Assembly (NCBI GenBank): GCA_046484625.1
Contig: JAWOIO010000068.1
Span: 1-8,347 of the forward strand
DNA length: 8,347 nucleotides
Reading direction: 5' to 3'
Source of the DNA: DASUAO01 sp046484625
GTDB lineage: Bacteria; Actinomycetota; Acidimicrobiia; IMCC26256; PALSA-555
Shown here: positions 1 through 5,435 of the stretch, piece by piece
Position numbering within the stretch: position 1 is the first letter of the stretch
How the letters are laid out: every line of letters starts with the position of its first letter
Made by a program: the position numbers and the translations under genes
The notes under the pieces: model-generated
What the model saw: only the letters and a program-made list of their open reading frames with translations
What the model was told of the DNA's origin: nothing
Databases searched by the model: none

Positions 1-303
1 GGCGGCACCCTCCAGGCATTCACCGAGTACCCCAACATCCTCAGCGGCAACCGGAGTGCCCGGGCCGCCGTCGAGGACCGCCGGGCAGGGGATGCGCTGA
101 GCGACGACGTGATCGTCGACGTCGACGGCGTCGGGAGATCGGCCTACTTCAACCGCACCAAGGGTGCGATCACCGTGCTCGCGTCGAGAAAGTTCGCGTT
201 CACCCTGCAGTGGGCCCGCTCGGGTGCCGTTGAGATCAGCAGTGCAGATCGCAAGCAGCTCAACGCCCTCGCCGCGGAAGTGGTGGCACGCTTCAACCGG
301 TAG
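1..303 (+). CDS. 3' end of a hypothetical protein (5' end outside the window)
   Basis: The frame is open from the first base to a TAG at 301-303, giving the last 100 residues of a longer protein. An internal GTG at 109 is probably not the true start, because codon bias is the same upstream of it. The fragment alternates short hydrophobic strands (GAITVLAS, KFAFTLQWA) with charged turns and ends in an amphipathic helix with the pattern LNALAAEVVARF. This arrangement is common in the C-termini of secreted or lipoprotein-type actinobacterial proteins of unknown function. I do not recognise the family and assign no function. The next gene, a lipoprotein, lies about 60-70 bases downstream on the same strand, so co-transcription is possible. 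Confidence 0.75.
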   Translation, partial: GGTLQAFTEYPNILSGNRSARAAVEDRRAGDALSDDVIVDVDGVGRSAYFNRTKGAITVLASRKFAFTLQWARSGAVEISSADRKQLNALAAEVVARFNR

Positions 304-315
304 GCGTCGCCCCGA

Positions 316-321
316 TAACAT
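316..321 (+). promoter_or_regulatory. possible -10 element (TAACAT) upstream of the lipoprotein gene
   Basis: TAACAT fits the actinobacterial -10 pattern TANNNT and lies in the short gap between the upstream partial gene and the lipoprotein gene. A start of transcription near 328 would leave a leader of about 45 bases before the ATG at 374. No clear -35 is visible, and a single hexamer can arise by chance. Confidence 0.25.
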
Positions 322-373
322 GGCCAGCCCGGCGAACCACCGTCGGTCGGTCCACACCCGAGCGGTGCCCTTC

Positions 374-1540
374 ATGTCCCGACCCTTCGTCCGCCCAACA
401 CTCAGCGCGCTGGCCCTGGTGGCACTCGCCGCCTGCGTGCCGGTCGCGCCACCATCATCATCACCACCACCACCACCACCACCACAGCCCGTCGCGCAGT
501 ACTGCGCGCCGAGCGTCCCGTCGTCCCCCGCCGGCTACCAGGCCGCGTTCGACAACCTCCGCTACACCTACACGGAGTGGGCCTCGGCCGACGGGTCGGT
601 CCCGATCCCGCTGCCCGACGGCCGCATCCTCTGGCTGTTCGGCGACACGTACATCGGGAAGGTCCTTCCCGGAGGTGCCATCAGCCCCGCGACGCAGCTC
701 GAGCACAACAGCTTCGTGGTCCAGACCGGCGCGTGCTTCGCACCGCAGATGGGCGGCGGCCCGTTCGCTCGCACAGAACGCATCGCGGACCCGGCACCAG
801 GGGAGTTCTATTGGCCTGCTTCGGGGGTCGTCGACGGCTCGACGGTGAAGGTGTTCCTGTACCACGTGCGAAACGCCCCACCACCCCTGGGATTCACGAT
901 TCTCGGGATGCGACTGGCCACACTCTCGCTCCCCGGCCTCGCAGTGCAGAGCATCACGAACCTTCCGGTGGCAGCGCCCCCTGGAGTCTTCTACGGCGTC
1001 ACCACGACCCTGGTCGGCTCCACGGTGTATGCCTATGGGCACCGCGACCGGAGCGCCTATGTGGCCCGCGCGCCGCTCACGCAGCTCGCGACCCCGGGTG
1101 CGTGGGAGTACTGGGGGAACAGTGCGTGGGTTCGGGACCCGGGGCTAGCGGTCCCGCTGGGCTTCTCCAGCATGCCCTCCATCGACCGGGCCTTCGGCTC
1201 CGGGGCCGGGCCTCTCGCCGTGCTCTCGGTCCAGGCGTACGGAACCGGCTATCTCGGGACCGCCAAGCTCGTCGACGCCTTCTCCGACGACGTCTCGGCC
1301 TTCACCGCGCCGGCACCCGAGGGTCCATGGACCTACCACGGACGCGTCCACACGACCCCGACAGGCGGGTTGTCGACCTACGGGTCCATGCTCCCGATGG
1401 GCCTGCCAGGCGTGACGGGGCCCACCGTCGTCTACAGCACGAACGACTTCCCGTTCGACAGCTACGTGCCGTCGCCGAGCATCACGGTCTACGGACCGCG
1501 CTTCGTCAGCCCGAACCCCGGTTCGCTCCCGCCGCCCTAG
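374..1540 (+). CDS. secreted lipoprotein with a probable five-bladed beta-propeller (DUF4185/DUF5005-like) domain
   Basis: The 388-residue product begins with a lipoprotein signal peptide: basic n-region (Arg3, Arg7), hydrophobic core, then lipobox LAAC with Cys21 as the expected lipidated residue. That argues for anchoring on the outer face of the membrane. A low-complexity linker follows (about residues 26-39: Pro-Pro-Ser3-Pro7-Gln-Pro). The remainder resembles DUF4185/DUF5005-type propeller proteins: the motif WLFGDTYIG at residues 87-95 is characteristic, followed by repeated hydrophobic/aromatic strands (YWPASGVVDG, VYAYGHRDRSAYVARAPL, WTYHGRV, VVYSTNDFPFDSY). Many such domains are carbohydrate-related, but substrate and activity cannot be read here. 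ATG 374 is preferred because it places the signal peptide normally, with a weak GAGCGG about 8 bases upstream. GTG 365 is an in-frame alternative, and the frame is open much further upstream without a sensible signal. The gene converges on glnA. Confidence 0.8.
   Translation: MSRPFVRPTLSALALVALAACVPVAPPSSSPPPPPPPQPVAQYCAPSVPSSPAGYQAAFDNLRYTYTEWASADGSVPIPLPDGRILWLFGDTYIGKVLPGGAISPATQLEHNSFVVQTGACFAPQMGGGPFARTERIADPAPGEFYWPASGVVDGSTVKVFLYHVRNAPPPLGFTILGMRLATLSLPGLAVQSITNLPVAAPPGVFYGVTTTLVGSTVYAYGHRDRSAYVARAPLTQLATPGAWEYWGNSAWVRDPGLAVPLGFSSMPSIDRAFGSGAGPLAVLSVQAYGTGYLGTAKLVDAFSDDVSAFTAPAPEGPWTYHGRVHTTPTGGLSTYGSMLPMGLPGVTGPTVVYSTNDFPFDSYVPSPSITVYGPRFVSPNPGSLPPP
449..484 (+). repeat. CCA/TCA trinucleotide tract encoding a Pro/Ser linker
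   Basis: Twelve successive triplets read (CCA)2(TCA)3(CCA)7. They encode the PP-SSS-PPPPPPP linker between the lipidated cysteine and the propeller domain. The run uses only CCA for proline, although the rest of the gene uses mostly CCG and CCC, consistent with expansion by replication slippage. In another forward frame the same bases would read as consecutive histidines, but that frame is not the coding one. Confidence 0.9.
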
Positions 1541-1548
1541 GAACGTCG

Positions 1549-1569
1549 GGCCCGCGCCGCCGACGGGCC
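1549..1569. terminator. possible bidirectional hairpin between convergent lipoprotein and glnA genes
   Basis: GGCCCG at 1549-1554 pairs with CGGGCC at 1564-1569 around a 9-base loop. It lies between the lipoprotein stop and the glnA stop and touches the latter. There is no T-tract on either side. The stem is only 6 bp, so this is a weak candidate supported mainly by its position. Confidence 0.3.
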
Positions 1570-3005
1570 TAGATGTCGTAGTAGAGGTAGAACTCCCACG
1601 GGTGCGGGCGCAGGCGCATCGCGTCGATCTCGTTCTCCCGCTTGTACGCGATCCAGGTGTCGATCACGTCCTGGGTGAACACCCCGCCGGTGAGCAGGAA
1701 GTCGTGATCGGCCTCGAGCGCGTTCAACGCCTCGTCGAGCGATCCCGGGACCTGGGGCACCGCCGCGAGCTCCTCGGGCGGGAGGTCGTAGAGATCACGG
1801 TCCACGGGCGTCGGCGGCTCGATCTTGTTCTGGATGCCGTCGAGTCCCGCCATGAGCAGCGCCGCGAACGCGAGGTACGGGTTCGCCGACGGGTCAGGGC
1901 AGCGGAACTCGATCCGCTTCGCCTTCGGGCTCTTCGAGTACAGCGGGATGCGCACCGACGCCGACCGGTTGCGCTGGCTGTACACCAGGTTCACCGGCGC
2001 CTCGTAGCCGGGCACGAGCCGCTTGTACGAGTTGGTCGTGGGGTTGGTGAACGCCAGCACCGACGGGGCGTGCTCGAGCAGGCCACCGATGTACCAGCGA
2101 GCCAGGTCGCTGAGGCCGGCATAGCCCTTCTCGTCGAAGAACAGCGGCTCGCCGCCCTTCCAGAGGGACTGGTGGACGTGCATGCCGGAGCCGTTGTCCT
2201 GGAAGAGCGGCTTGGGCATGAAGGTGACGGACTTGCCCCGGTGCCACGCGACGTTCTTGACGACGTACTTGTAGAGCATGAGCTTGTCGGCCATCGTCAG
2301 CAGCGTGTCGAAGCGCATGTCGATCTCGGCCTGGCCGGCAGTGCCGACCTCGTGGTGCTGGACCTCGATCTCGATGCCGACGTGCTCGAGCACCTTCACC
2401 ATCTCCGAACGCAGGTCCTGCGCCTGGTCCATCGGTGGCGTCGGGAAGTACCCCTCCTTGTAGCGGGGCTTGTACCCGAGGTTCGGCGAGCCATCGAGCT
2501 CGAACTCGCGACCGGAGTTCCACACTCCCTCGGTGGCGTCGAGGAAGTAGTAGCCGGAGTACTGGTTCTGGTCGAAGCGCACCTGGTCGAAGACGTAGAA
2601 CTCCGCTTCCGGTCCGAAGTAGGCCGCGTCGGCGAGCCCGGTGCCCTTGACGTACTCCTCGGCCTTCTTCGCGACGTAGCGCGGGTCGCGCGTGTAGGAC
2701 TCGCCGGTGATCGGGTCGACGACGAAGCAGTTGAGGTTCATCGTGGGGTGCTCGCGGAACGGGTCGATCACCACCGTGTCGGGGTCGGGCATCAGGAGCA
2801 TGTCGGACTCCTGGATCTCCTGGAACCCCCGGATCGACGAGCCGTCGAACCCGAAGCCCTCGGTGAACGTGTCCTCGGTGAGCTGGTGCAGCGGGACGGA
2901 GAAGTGCTGCATGACGCCTGGCAGGTCGCAGAACCGCAGGTCGACAAACTCGGTACCGCTGTCCTGTGCGAGCTTCAGGACCTCCTGGGGCGTGCGGCTC
3001 TCCAC
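1569..3005 (-). CDS. glnA: glutamine synthetase, class I-beta (GlnA/GlnA1)
   Basis: This cytoplasmic dodecameric enzyme makes glutamine from glutamate, ammonia and ATP. The 478-residue product equals the length of mycobacterial GlnA1. Visible signatures are the latch loop FDGSSIRGF (Asp54), GPEAEF (Glu133, Glu135), HHEVGTAGQAEID (Glu219, Glu227), NGSGMHVHQS (His276), NSYKRLVPGYEAP (Arg329, Glu335), RNRSA (Arg347) and RIEFRCPDPSANPY (Glu366, Arg368), which form the metal, ATP and glutamate sites of the family. Tyr406 in DRDLYDLPPEE (codon at 1788-1790) is the adenylylation site, so control by a GlnE-type adenylyltransferase is expected; no glnE lies in the window. The start is GTG at 3005, not the longer open frame to 3152: it gives the family length and has AAGGAG six bases upstream. 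The gene diverges from glnA2 and converges on the lipoprotein gene. Confidence 0.97.
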   Translation of the reverse strand: MESRTPQEVLKLAQDSGTEFVDLRFCDLPGVMQHFSVPLHQLTEDTFTEGFGFDGSSIRGFQEIQESDMLLMPDPDTVVIDPFREHPTMNLNCFVVDPITGESYTRDPRYVAKKAEEYVKGTGLADAAYFGPEAEFYVFDQVRFDQNQYSGYYFLDATEGVWNSGREFELDGSPNLGYKPRYKEGYFPTPPMDQAQDLRSEMVKVLEHVGIEIEVQHHEVGTAGQAEIDMRFDTLLTMADKLMLYKYVVKNVAWHRGKSVTFMPKPLFQDNGSGMHVHQSLWKGGEPLFFDEKGYAGLSDLARWYIGGLLEHAPSVLAFTNPTTNSYKRLVPGYEAPVNLVYSQRNRSASVRIPLYSKSPKAKRIEFRCPDPSANPYLAFAALLMAGLDGIQNKIEPPTPVDRDLYDLPPEELAAVPQVPGSLDEALNALEADHDFLLTGGVFTQDVIDTWIAYKRENEIDAMRLRPHPWEFYLYYDI

Positions 3006-3011
3006 TGGGGA

Positions 3012-3017
3012 CTCCTT
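3012..3017 (-). promoter_or_regulatory. ribosome binding site deciding the GTG start of glnA
   Basis: Read on the minus strand, AGAAGGAG ends six bases before the GTG at 3005. It is the strongest Shine-Dalgarno match seen in the window. It supports GTG 3005 over upstream in-frame starts, which would add 49 residues foreign to the family. Confidence 0.85.
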
Positions 3018-3060
3018 CTGTCGCGGGGAATGGCGAGATGACGCTGGTCGAACGGGCCTG

Positions 3061-3066
3061 AGGATA
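3061..3066 (-). promoter_or_regulatory. putative -10 element of glnA (TATCCT)
   Basis: The minus strand reads TATCCT, a good match to TANNNT, about 55 bases upstream of the GTG start. Transcription would begin near 3054. The -35 region (around 3084-3089) has no good TTGACA-like hexamer, which suits an activator-dependent promoter. The 11-bp-spaced array at 3089-3115 lies just upstream. The location is inferred from sequence only. Confidence 0.45.
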
Positions 3067-3088
3067 CGGGACGCGCGGTTTCGGAGCC

Positions 3089-3115
3089 GTAGCCCACGTG
3101 TGAACGGCGTGTGAA
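3089..3115 (-). promoter_or_regulatory. three pentamers at 11-bp spacing: candidate GlnR-type operator
   Basis: On the minus strand the order is TTCAC-n6-TTCAC-n6-GCTAC (3115-3111, 3104-3100, 3093-3089). Each pentamer starts exactly 11 bp from the previous one. On the plus strand the first two appear as a tandem GTGTGAACG. Actinobacterial GlnR operators are described as GTnAC/GaAAC half-sites separated by 6 bp, so period and geometry agree, but each pentamer matches GTnAC at only four of five positions. Relative to the inferred glnA start (about 3054) the array spans roughly -35 to -61. For glnA2 (about 3179) it spans roughly -64 to -90. Both suit activation. The presence of a GlnR-like gene two positions away supports this reading. 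Confidence 0.4.
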
Positions 3116-3165
3116 CGACGGCCACGACGGAGGGCTCGGGCAGGAGGACCACCGCCGGACCCTGG

Positions 3166-3171
3166 CAGAAT
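3166..3171 (+). promoter_or_regulatory. putative -10 element of a leaderless glnA2 transcript (CAGAAT)
   Basis: CAGAAT ends seven bases before the ATG at 3179, so transcription from this hexamer would start at or next to the A of the start codon. The only purine-rich stretch near the start (GAGG at 3174-3177) is one base from the ATG, too close for a normal ribosome site. Leaderless mRNAs are common in actinobacteria. Confidence 0.4.
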
Positions 3172-3178
3172 CTGAGGC

Positions 3179-4507
3179 ATGCAAGCGCAGACCGACTACG
3201 TCCTGCGAAGCGTCGAGGAGCGCGGGGTTCGCTTCGTCCGGCTGTGGTTCACCGACGTGCTCGGGTTCTTGAAGAGCTTCGCGATCACGCCCGCCGAGCT
3301 GGAGACCGCCCTCGAGGAGGGCATGACCTTCGACGGGTCGGCGATCGAGGGCTACAGCCGCGTCCAGGAGTCGGACATGCTCGCCGTGCCCGACGCGAAC
3401 ACGTTCGAGATCCTCCCGTGGCGCGGCAACGACGCCCCGGTCGCCCGGATCTTCTGCGACATCTCCCGGCTCTCGGGCGAGCCGTTCGAGGGCGATCCCC
3501 GACACGTCCTCAAGCGCAACCTCGAGCGGGCGCGAGAGAAGGGGTTCACCTTCTTCGCGGGCCCGGAGATGGAGTTCTTCTACTTCGAGAGTGCAGGGAG
3601 CCCGCCGATCCCGCTCGACCACGCCGGGTTCTTCGACCTCACCCAGCACGACATGGTCTCCGAGCTCCGCAAGCAGACGATCATCACGCTCGAGGCCATG
3701 GGTATCCCCGTCGAGTACAGCTTCCACGAGCTCGGCCCGAGCCAGCACGAGATCGATCTGCGCTACACCGACGCGTTGACGATGGCCGACAACATCACGA
3801 CGTTCCGGTTGGTGGTGAAGGAGGTCGCGCACGACCTTGGCTGCTACGCGACCTTCATGCCCAAGCCGCTCGCGGGTGACTTCGGCTCCGGTATGCACAC
3901 CCACCTCTCGCTCTTCGAGGGCGACATCAACGCGTTCCACGACGCGGGCAACGAGCACGGCCTCTCGAAGGTCGGCCAGGCCTTCATCGCCGGCCTCCTC
4001 CGCCACGCTCGTGAGATCACCGCGGTCACCAACCAGTGGGTCAACTCCTACAAGCGCCTGAACGAACGCTACGAGGCGCCCGTATACGTCTGCTGGGCCC
4101 GCAACAACCGCAGTGCGCTCGTCCGCGTCCCTCCGCCCAAGCGCGGCAAGGAGAGCTCGACACGCATCGAGTTCCGATCCCCCGACCCGGCGTGCAACCC
4201 GTACCTCGCGTTCTCGGTGATCCTCGCCGCCGGGCTGAAGGGGATCGAGGAGGGCTACGAGCTCGCCCCGGAGGCCACCAACAACATCTTCGAGATGACA
4301 CCGGAGGAGCGAGCGATCGAGGGCATCTCGGCGCTGCCCCAGTCGCTCGGTGAGGCGATCGATGCGATGGAGGAGTCCGAGCTCGTCGCCGAGGCACTCG
4401 GTGAGCACGTCTTCGACTACTTCATCCGCAACAAGCGCGCCGAGTGGGTGGACTACCGCGACCAGGTGACCCCGTTCGAGCTCGACCGCTACCTCGGAAC
4501 GCTCTAG
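3179..4507 (+). CDS. glnA2: GlnA2-type glutamine synthetase-family ligase
   Basis: The 442-residue protein is a class I glutamine-synthetase-fold ligase. Its N-terminus (FVRLWFTDVLGFLKS) is the hallmark of actinobacterial GlnA2 proteins. Catalytic landmarks are intact: FDGSAIEGY (Asp52), GPEMEFF (Glu130, Glu132), HELGPSQHEID (Glu184, Glu191), GSGMHTHLSL (His240), NSYKRLNERYEAP (Arg293, Glu299), NNRSALVRVP (Arg311) and RIEFRSPDPACNPYLAF (Glu331, Arg333). At the adenylylation position GlnA has DLYDLPPEE, whereas this protein has NNIFEMTPEE with no tyrosine, so it should escape GlnE control. Family members include mycobacterial GlnA2 and Streptomyces GlnA2, the latter reported as a gamma-glutamylpolyamine synthetase. 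Ammonia and a polyamine are therefore both possible acceptors, and sequence alone does not decide. ATG 3179 gives the family length. The regulator gene starts 11 bases after its stop. Confidence 0.93.
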   Translation: MQAQTDYVLRSVEERGVRFVRLWFTDVLGFLKSFAITPAELETALEEGMTFDGSAIEGYSRVQESDMLAVPDANTFEILPWRGNDAPVARIFCDISRLSGEPFEGDPRHVLKRNLERAREKGFTFFAGPEMEFFYFESAGSPPIPLDHAGFFDLTQHDMVSELRKQTIITLEAMGIPVEYSFHELGPSQHEIDLRYTDALTMADNITTFRLVVKEVAHDLGCYATFMPKPLAGDFGSGMHTHLSLFEGDINAFHDAGNEHGLSKVGQAFIAGLLRHAREITAVTNQWVNSYKRLNERYEAPVYVCWARNNRSALVRVPPPKRGKESSTRIEFRSPDPACNPYLAFSVILAAGLKGIEEGYELAPEATNNIFEMTPEERAIEGISALPQSLGEAIDAMEESELVAEALGEHVFDYFIRNKRAEWVDYRDQVTPFELDRYLGTL

Positions 4508-4518
4508 ATCGCCGAGCG

Positions 4519-5199
4519 ATGATGGAGCCGATCCTCGTCTCACCCGACCCGCCGCCCCCGCTGCTCGCGCAGACGCTCGATCTGGCGGGATATGCATGGA
4601 AGGCGTGCGTCAATGCATCCGTAGCCACCGCGAGCGAACCTCCCGACGGTTGGGCCGGTGCGATCGTGGTGGCCGACGAGGACCCCGAGGGTGCCTTCAT
4701 GATGTGCCGCGCGCTCCGCAAGCGCGACGCATCGGTCGAACCCCTCCTGCTCATCGTCTCGGGGACCCAGCTCGACGAGCTCGAGCAGCGCTCCGACCTC
4801 TTCGACGACTTCTGCCTGTCGCCGTTCCACCCGAAGGAGCTCGAGACCCGGCTGCACCACCTCTTCTGGCGCGCCGGTCGCGGGAGCGGCCCCGAGATCG
4901 TCGAGTACGGCGACCTCGTCCTCAACCTCGAGACGTACCAGGCGGCCCTCGGCGATCGTCCGCTCGACCTCACCTACATGGAGTACGAGCTGCTCAAGTT
5001 CTTCGCGACCCACCCCGGCAAGGCGTTCACGCGCGAGCAGCTGCTCTCACGGGTCTGGGGCTACGAGTACTACGGCGGCGCACGGACCGTGGACGTCCAC
5101 GTCCGGCGCCTGCGGGCGAAGCTCGGCGAGGAGCACGCGAGCCTGATCCAGACCGTCCGGTCTGTCGGCTACCGCTTCGGCCAGTCCCGCATCCGATAG
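4519..5199 (+). CDS. GlnR-like OmpR-family orphan response regulator with degenerate receiver
   Basis: The 226-residue DNA-binding protein has an N-terminal receiver-like domain (about 1-118) and a C-terminal winged helix (about 127-221). The C-terminal block VWGYEYYGGARTVDVHVRRL (179-198), RAKLGEEHASLIQTVRSVGY (199-218) and RF closely resembles actinobacterial GlnR, the global nitrogen regulator; I recall GlnR as having nearly the same string with LGPEH. The receiver is atypical: the N-terminal acidic pair is replaced by VSPD, the usual Lys-Pro-Phe near strand five reads Ser-Pro-Phe (101-103), and Asp53 in VVADED is the only plausible counterpart of the acceptor aspartate. GlnR itself works as an orphan, probably without phosphorylation. 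The gene follows glnA2 by 11 bases, suggesting co-transcription and possibly translational coupling, since no clear ribosome site is seen. ATG 4522 is an equally possible start. MtrA/PhoP-type regulators are the alternative. No histidine kinase gene is adjacent. Confidence 0.85.
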   Translation: MMEPILVSPDPPPPLLAQTLDLAGYAWKACVNASVATASEPPDGWAGAIVVADEDPEGAFMMCRALRKRDASVEPLLLIVSGTQLDELEQRSDLFDDFCLSPFHPKELETRLHHLFWRAGRGSGPEIVEYGDLVLNLETYQAALGDRPLDLTYMEYELLKFFATHPGKAFTREQLLSRVWGYEYYGGARTVDVHVRRLRAKLGEEHASLIQTVRSVGYRFGQSRIR

Positions 5200-5203
5200 T
5201 CCA

Positions 5204-5228
5204 CGTCGGCGGGGCGGATCCGCTGACG
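5204..5228. terminator. hairpin between the convergent regulator and small membrane protein genes
   Basis: Bases 5204-5212 pair with 5220-5228 in a 9-bp stem (one G-T pair at 5208/5224) around a 7-base loop. It sits in the 37-bp gap between two convergent stops, where a shared terminator is expected. No T-tract follows on either strand, as is usual for GC-rich actinobacterial terminators. Confidence 0.5.
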
Positions 5229-5236
5229 CGGGATCG

Positions 5237-5407
5237 TCAGCTCGCCGGCTCGTCGACCACGCACTCCCACGGCGTGCCCACGGCGCGCTCGGTGGCGTCC
5301 TCGCCGAGAAGCCAGCCCATGAGTGCGCTCCACGCGGCGCCGCCGAGCATCACGCCGACGGGCACGACGAGCACCATCGCCACGCAGAACAGGATCGCTC
5401 CGGCCAT
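5237..5407 (-). CDS. small single-span membrane protein, 56 aa
   Basis: On the minus strand an ATG at 5407 opens a 56-codon frame ending in TGA. Residues 4-35 are strongly hydrophobic with small-residue motifs (VVPVGVMLGGAAWSALMGWLL), enough for one long or two tightly packed transmembrane segments. The short tail is acidic (GEDATERAVGTPWECVVDEPAS), with one Cys in the membrane part and one in the tail. Codon use is GC-rich at third positions, as in its neighbours, and the frame fills a gap otherwise without a gene. Short membrane proteins of this build occur in actinobacteria, but I know no function. It starts 28 bases after the Fe-S/molybdopterin gene on the same strand, so it could be its operon partner, although a possible promoter lies between them. 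Confidence 0.7.
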   Translation of the reverse strand: MAGAILFCVAMVLVVPVGVMLGGAAWSALMGWLLGEDATERAVGTPWECVVDEPAS

Positions 5408-5415
5408 CGACGCGG

Positions 5416-5421
5416 ACGATA
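5416..5421 (-). promoter_or_regulatory. possible -10 element (TATCGT) for a leaderless small-protein transcript
   Basis: The minus strand reads TATCGT, fitting TANNNT, with eight bases between it and the ATG at 5407, so the transcript would begin near the start codon. No Shine-Dalgarno sequence is visible. It lies in the 28-bp gap after the upstream gene, which leaves open independent expression of the small protein. Confidence 0.3.
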
Positions 5422-5435
5422 GCCGCTCTGAGCGC

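Noticed and set aside
451..486. Run resembling a polyhistidine tag (CAC/CAT triplets)
   Set aside because: It is out of frame with the lipoprotein. The real frame reads Pro/Ser, so it is a coincidence of the triplet repeat, not a vector-derived tag.
1602..3041. 479-codon open frame on the plus strand, antisense to glnA
   Set aside because: It lies wholly opposite a well-supported glnA. The translation is a low-complexity mix of Arg, Val, Leu, Glu and His expected from the complement of GC-rich codons, with no domain.
3095..3100. CACGTG palindrome in the glnA/glnA2 spacer
   Set aside because: A six-base palindrome is frequent by chance in GC-rich DNA and is explained by overlap with the 11-bp-spaced repeats.
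3006..3152. N-terminal extension of glnA to an upstream start at 3152
   Set aside because: The extra 49 residues are not part of the family, would cover the promoter region, and the GTG at 3005 has an ideal ribosome site and gives the standard 478 residues.
4444..4518. Earlier GTG start (4444) for the regulator, overlapping glnA2
   Set aside because: The added residues lie inside glnA2, are Arg/Pro-rich shadow sequence, and precede the first receiver strand, which starts naturally at ATG 4519 or 4522.
2975..4597. 540-codon open frame on the minus strand, antisense to glnA2
   Set aside because: It overlaps all of glnA2 and the starts of its neighbours and has shadow-type composition. Long antisense frames are normal at this GC content.
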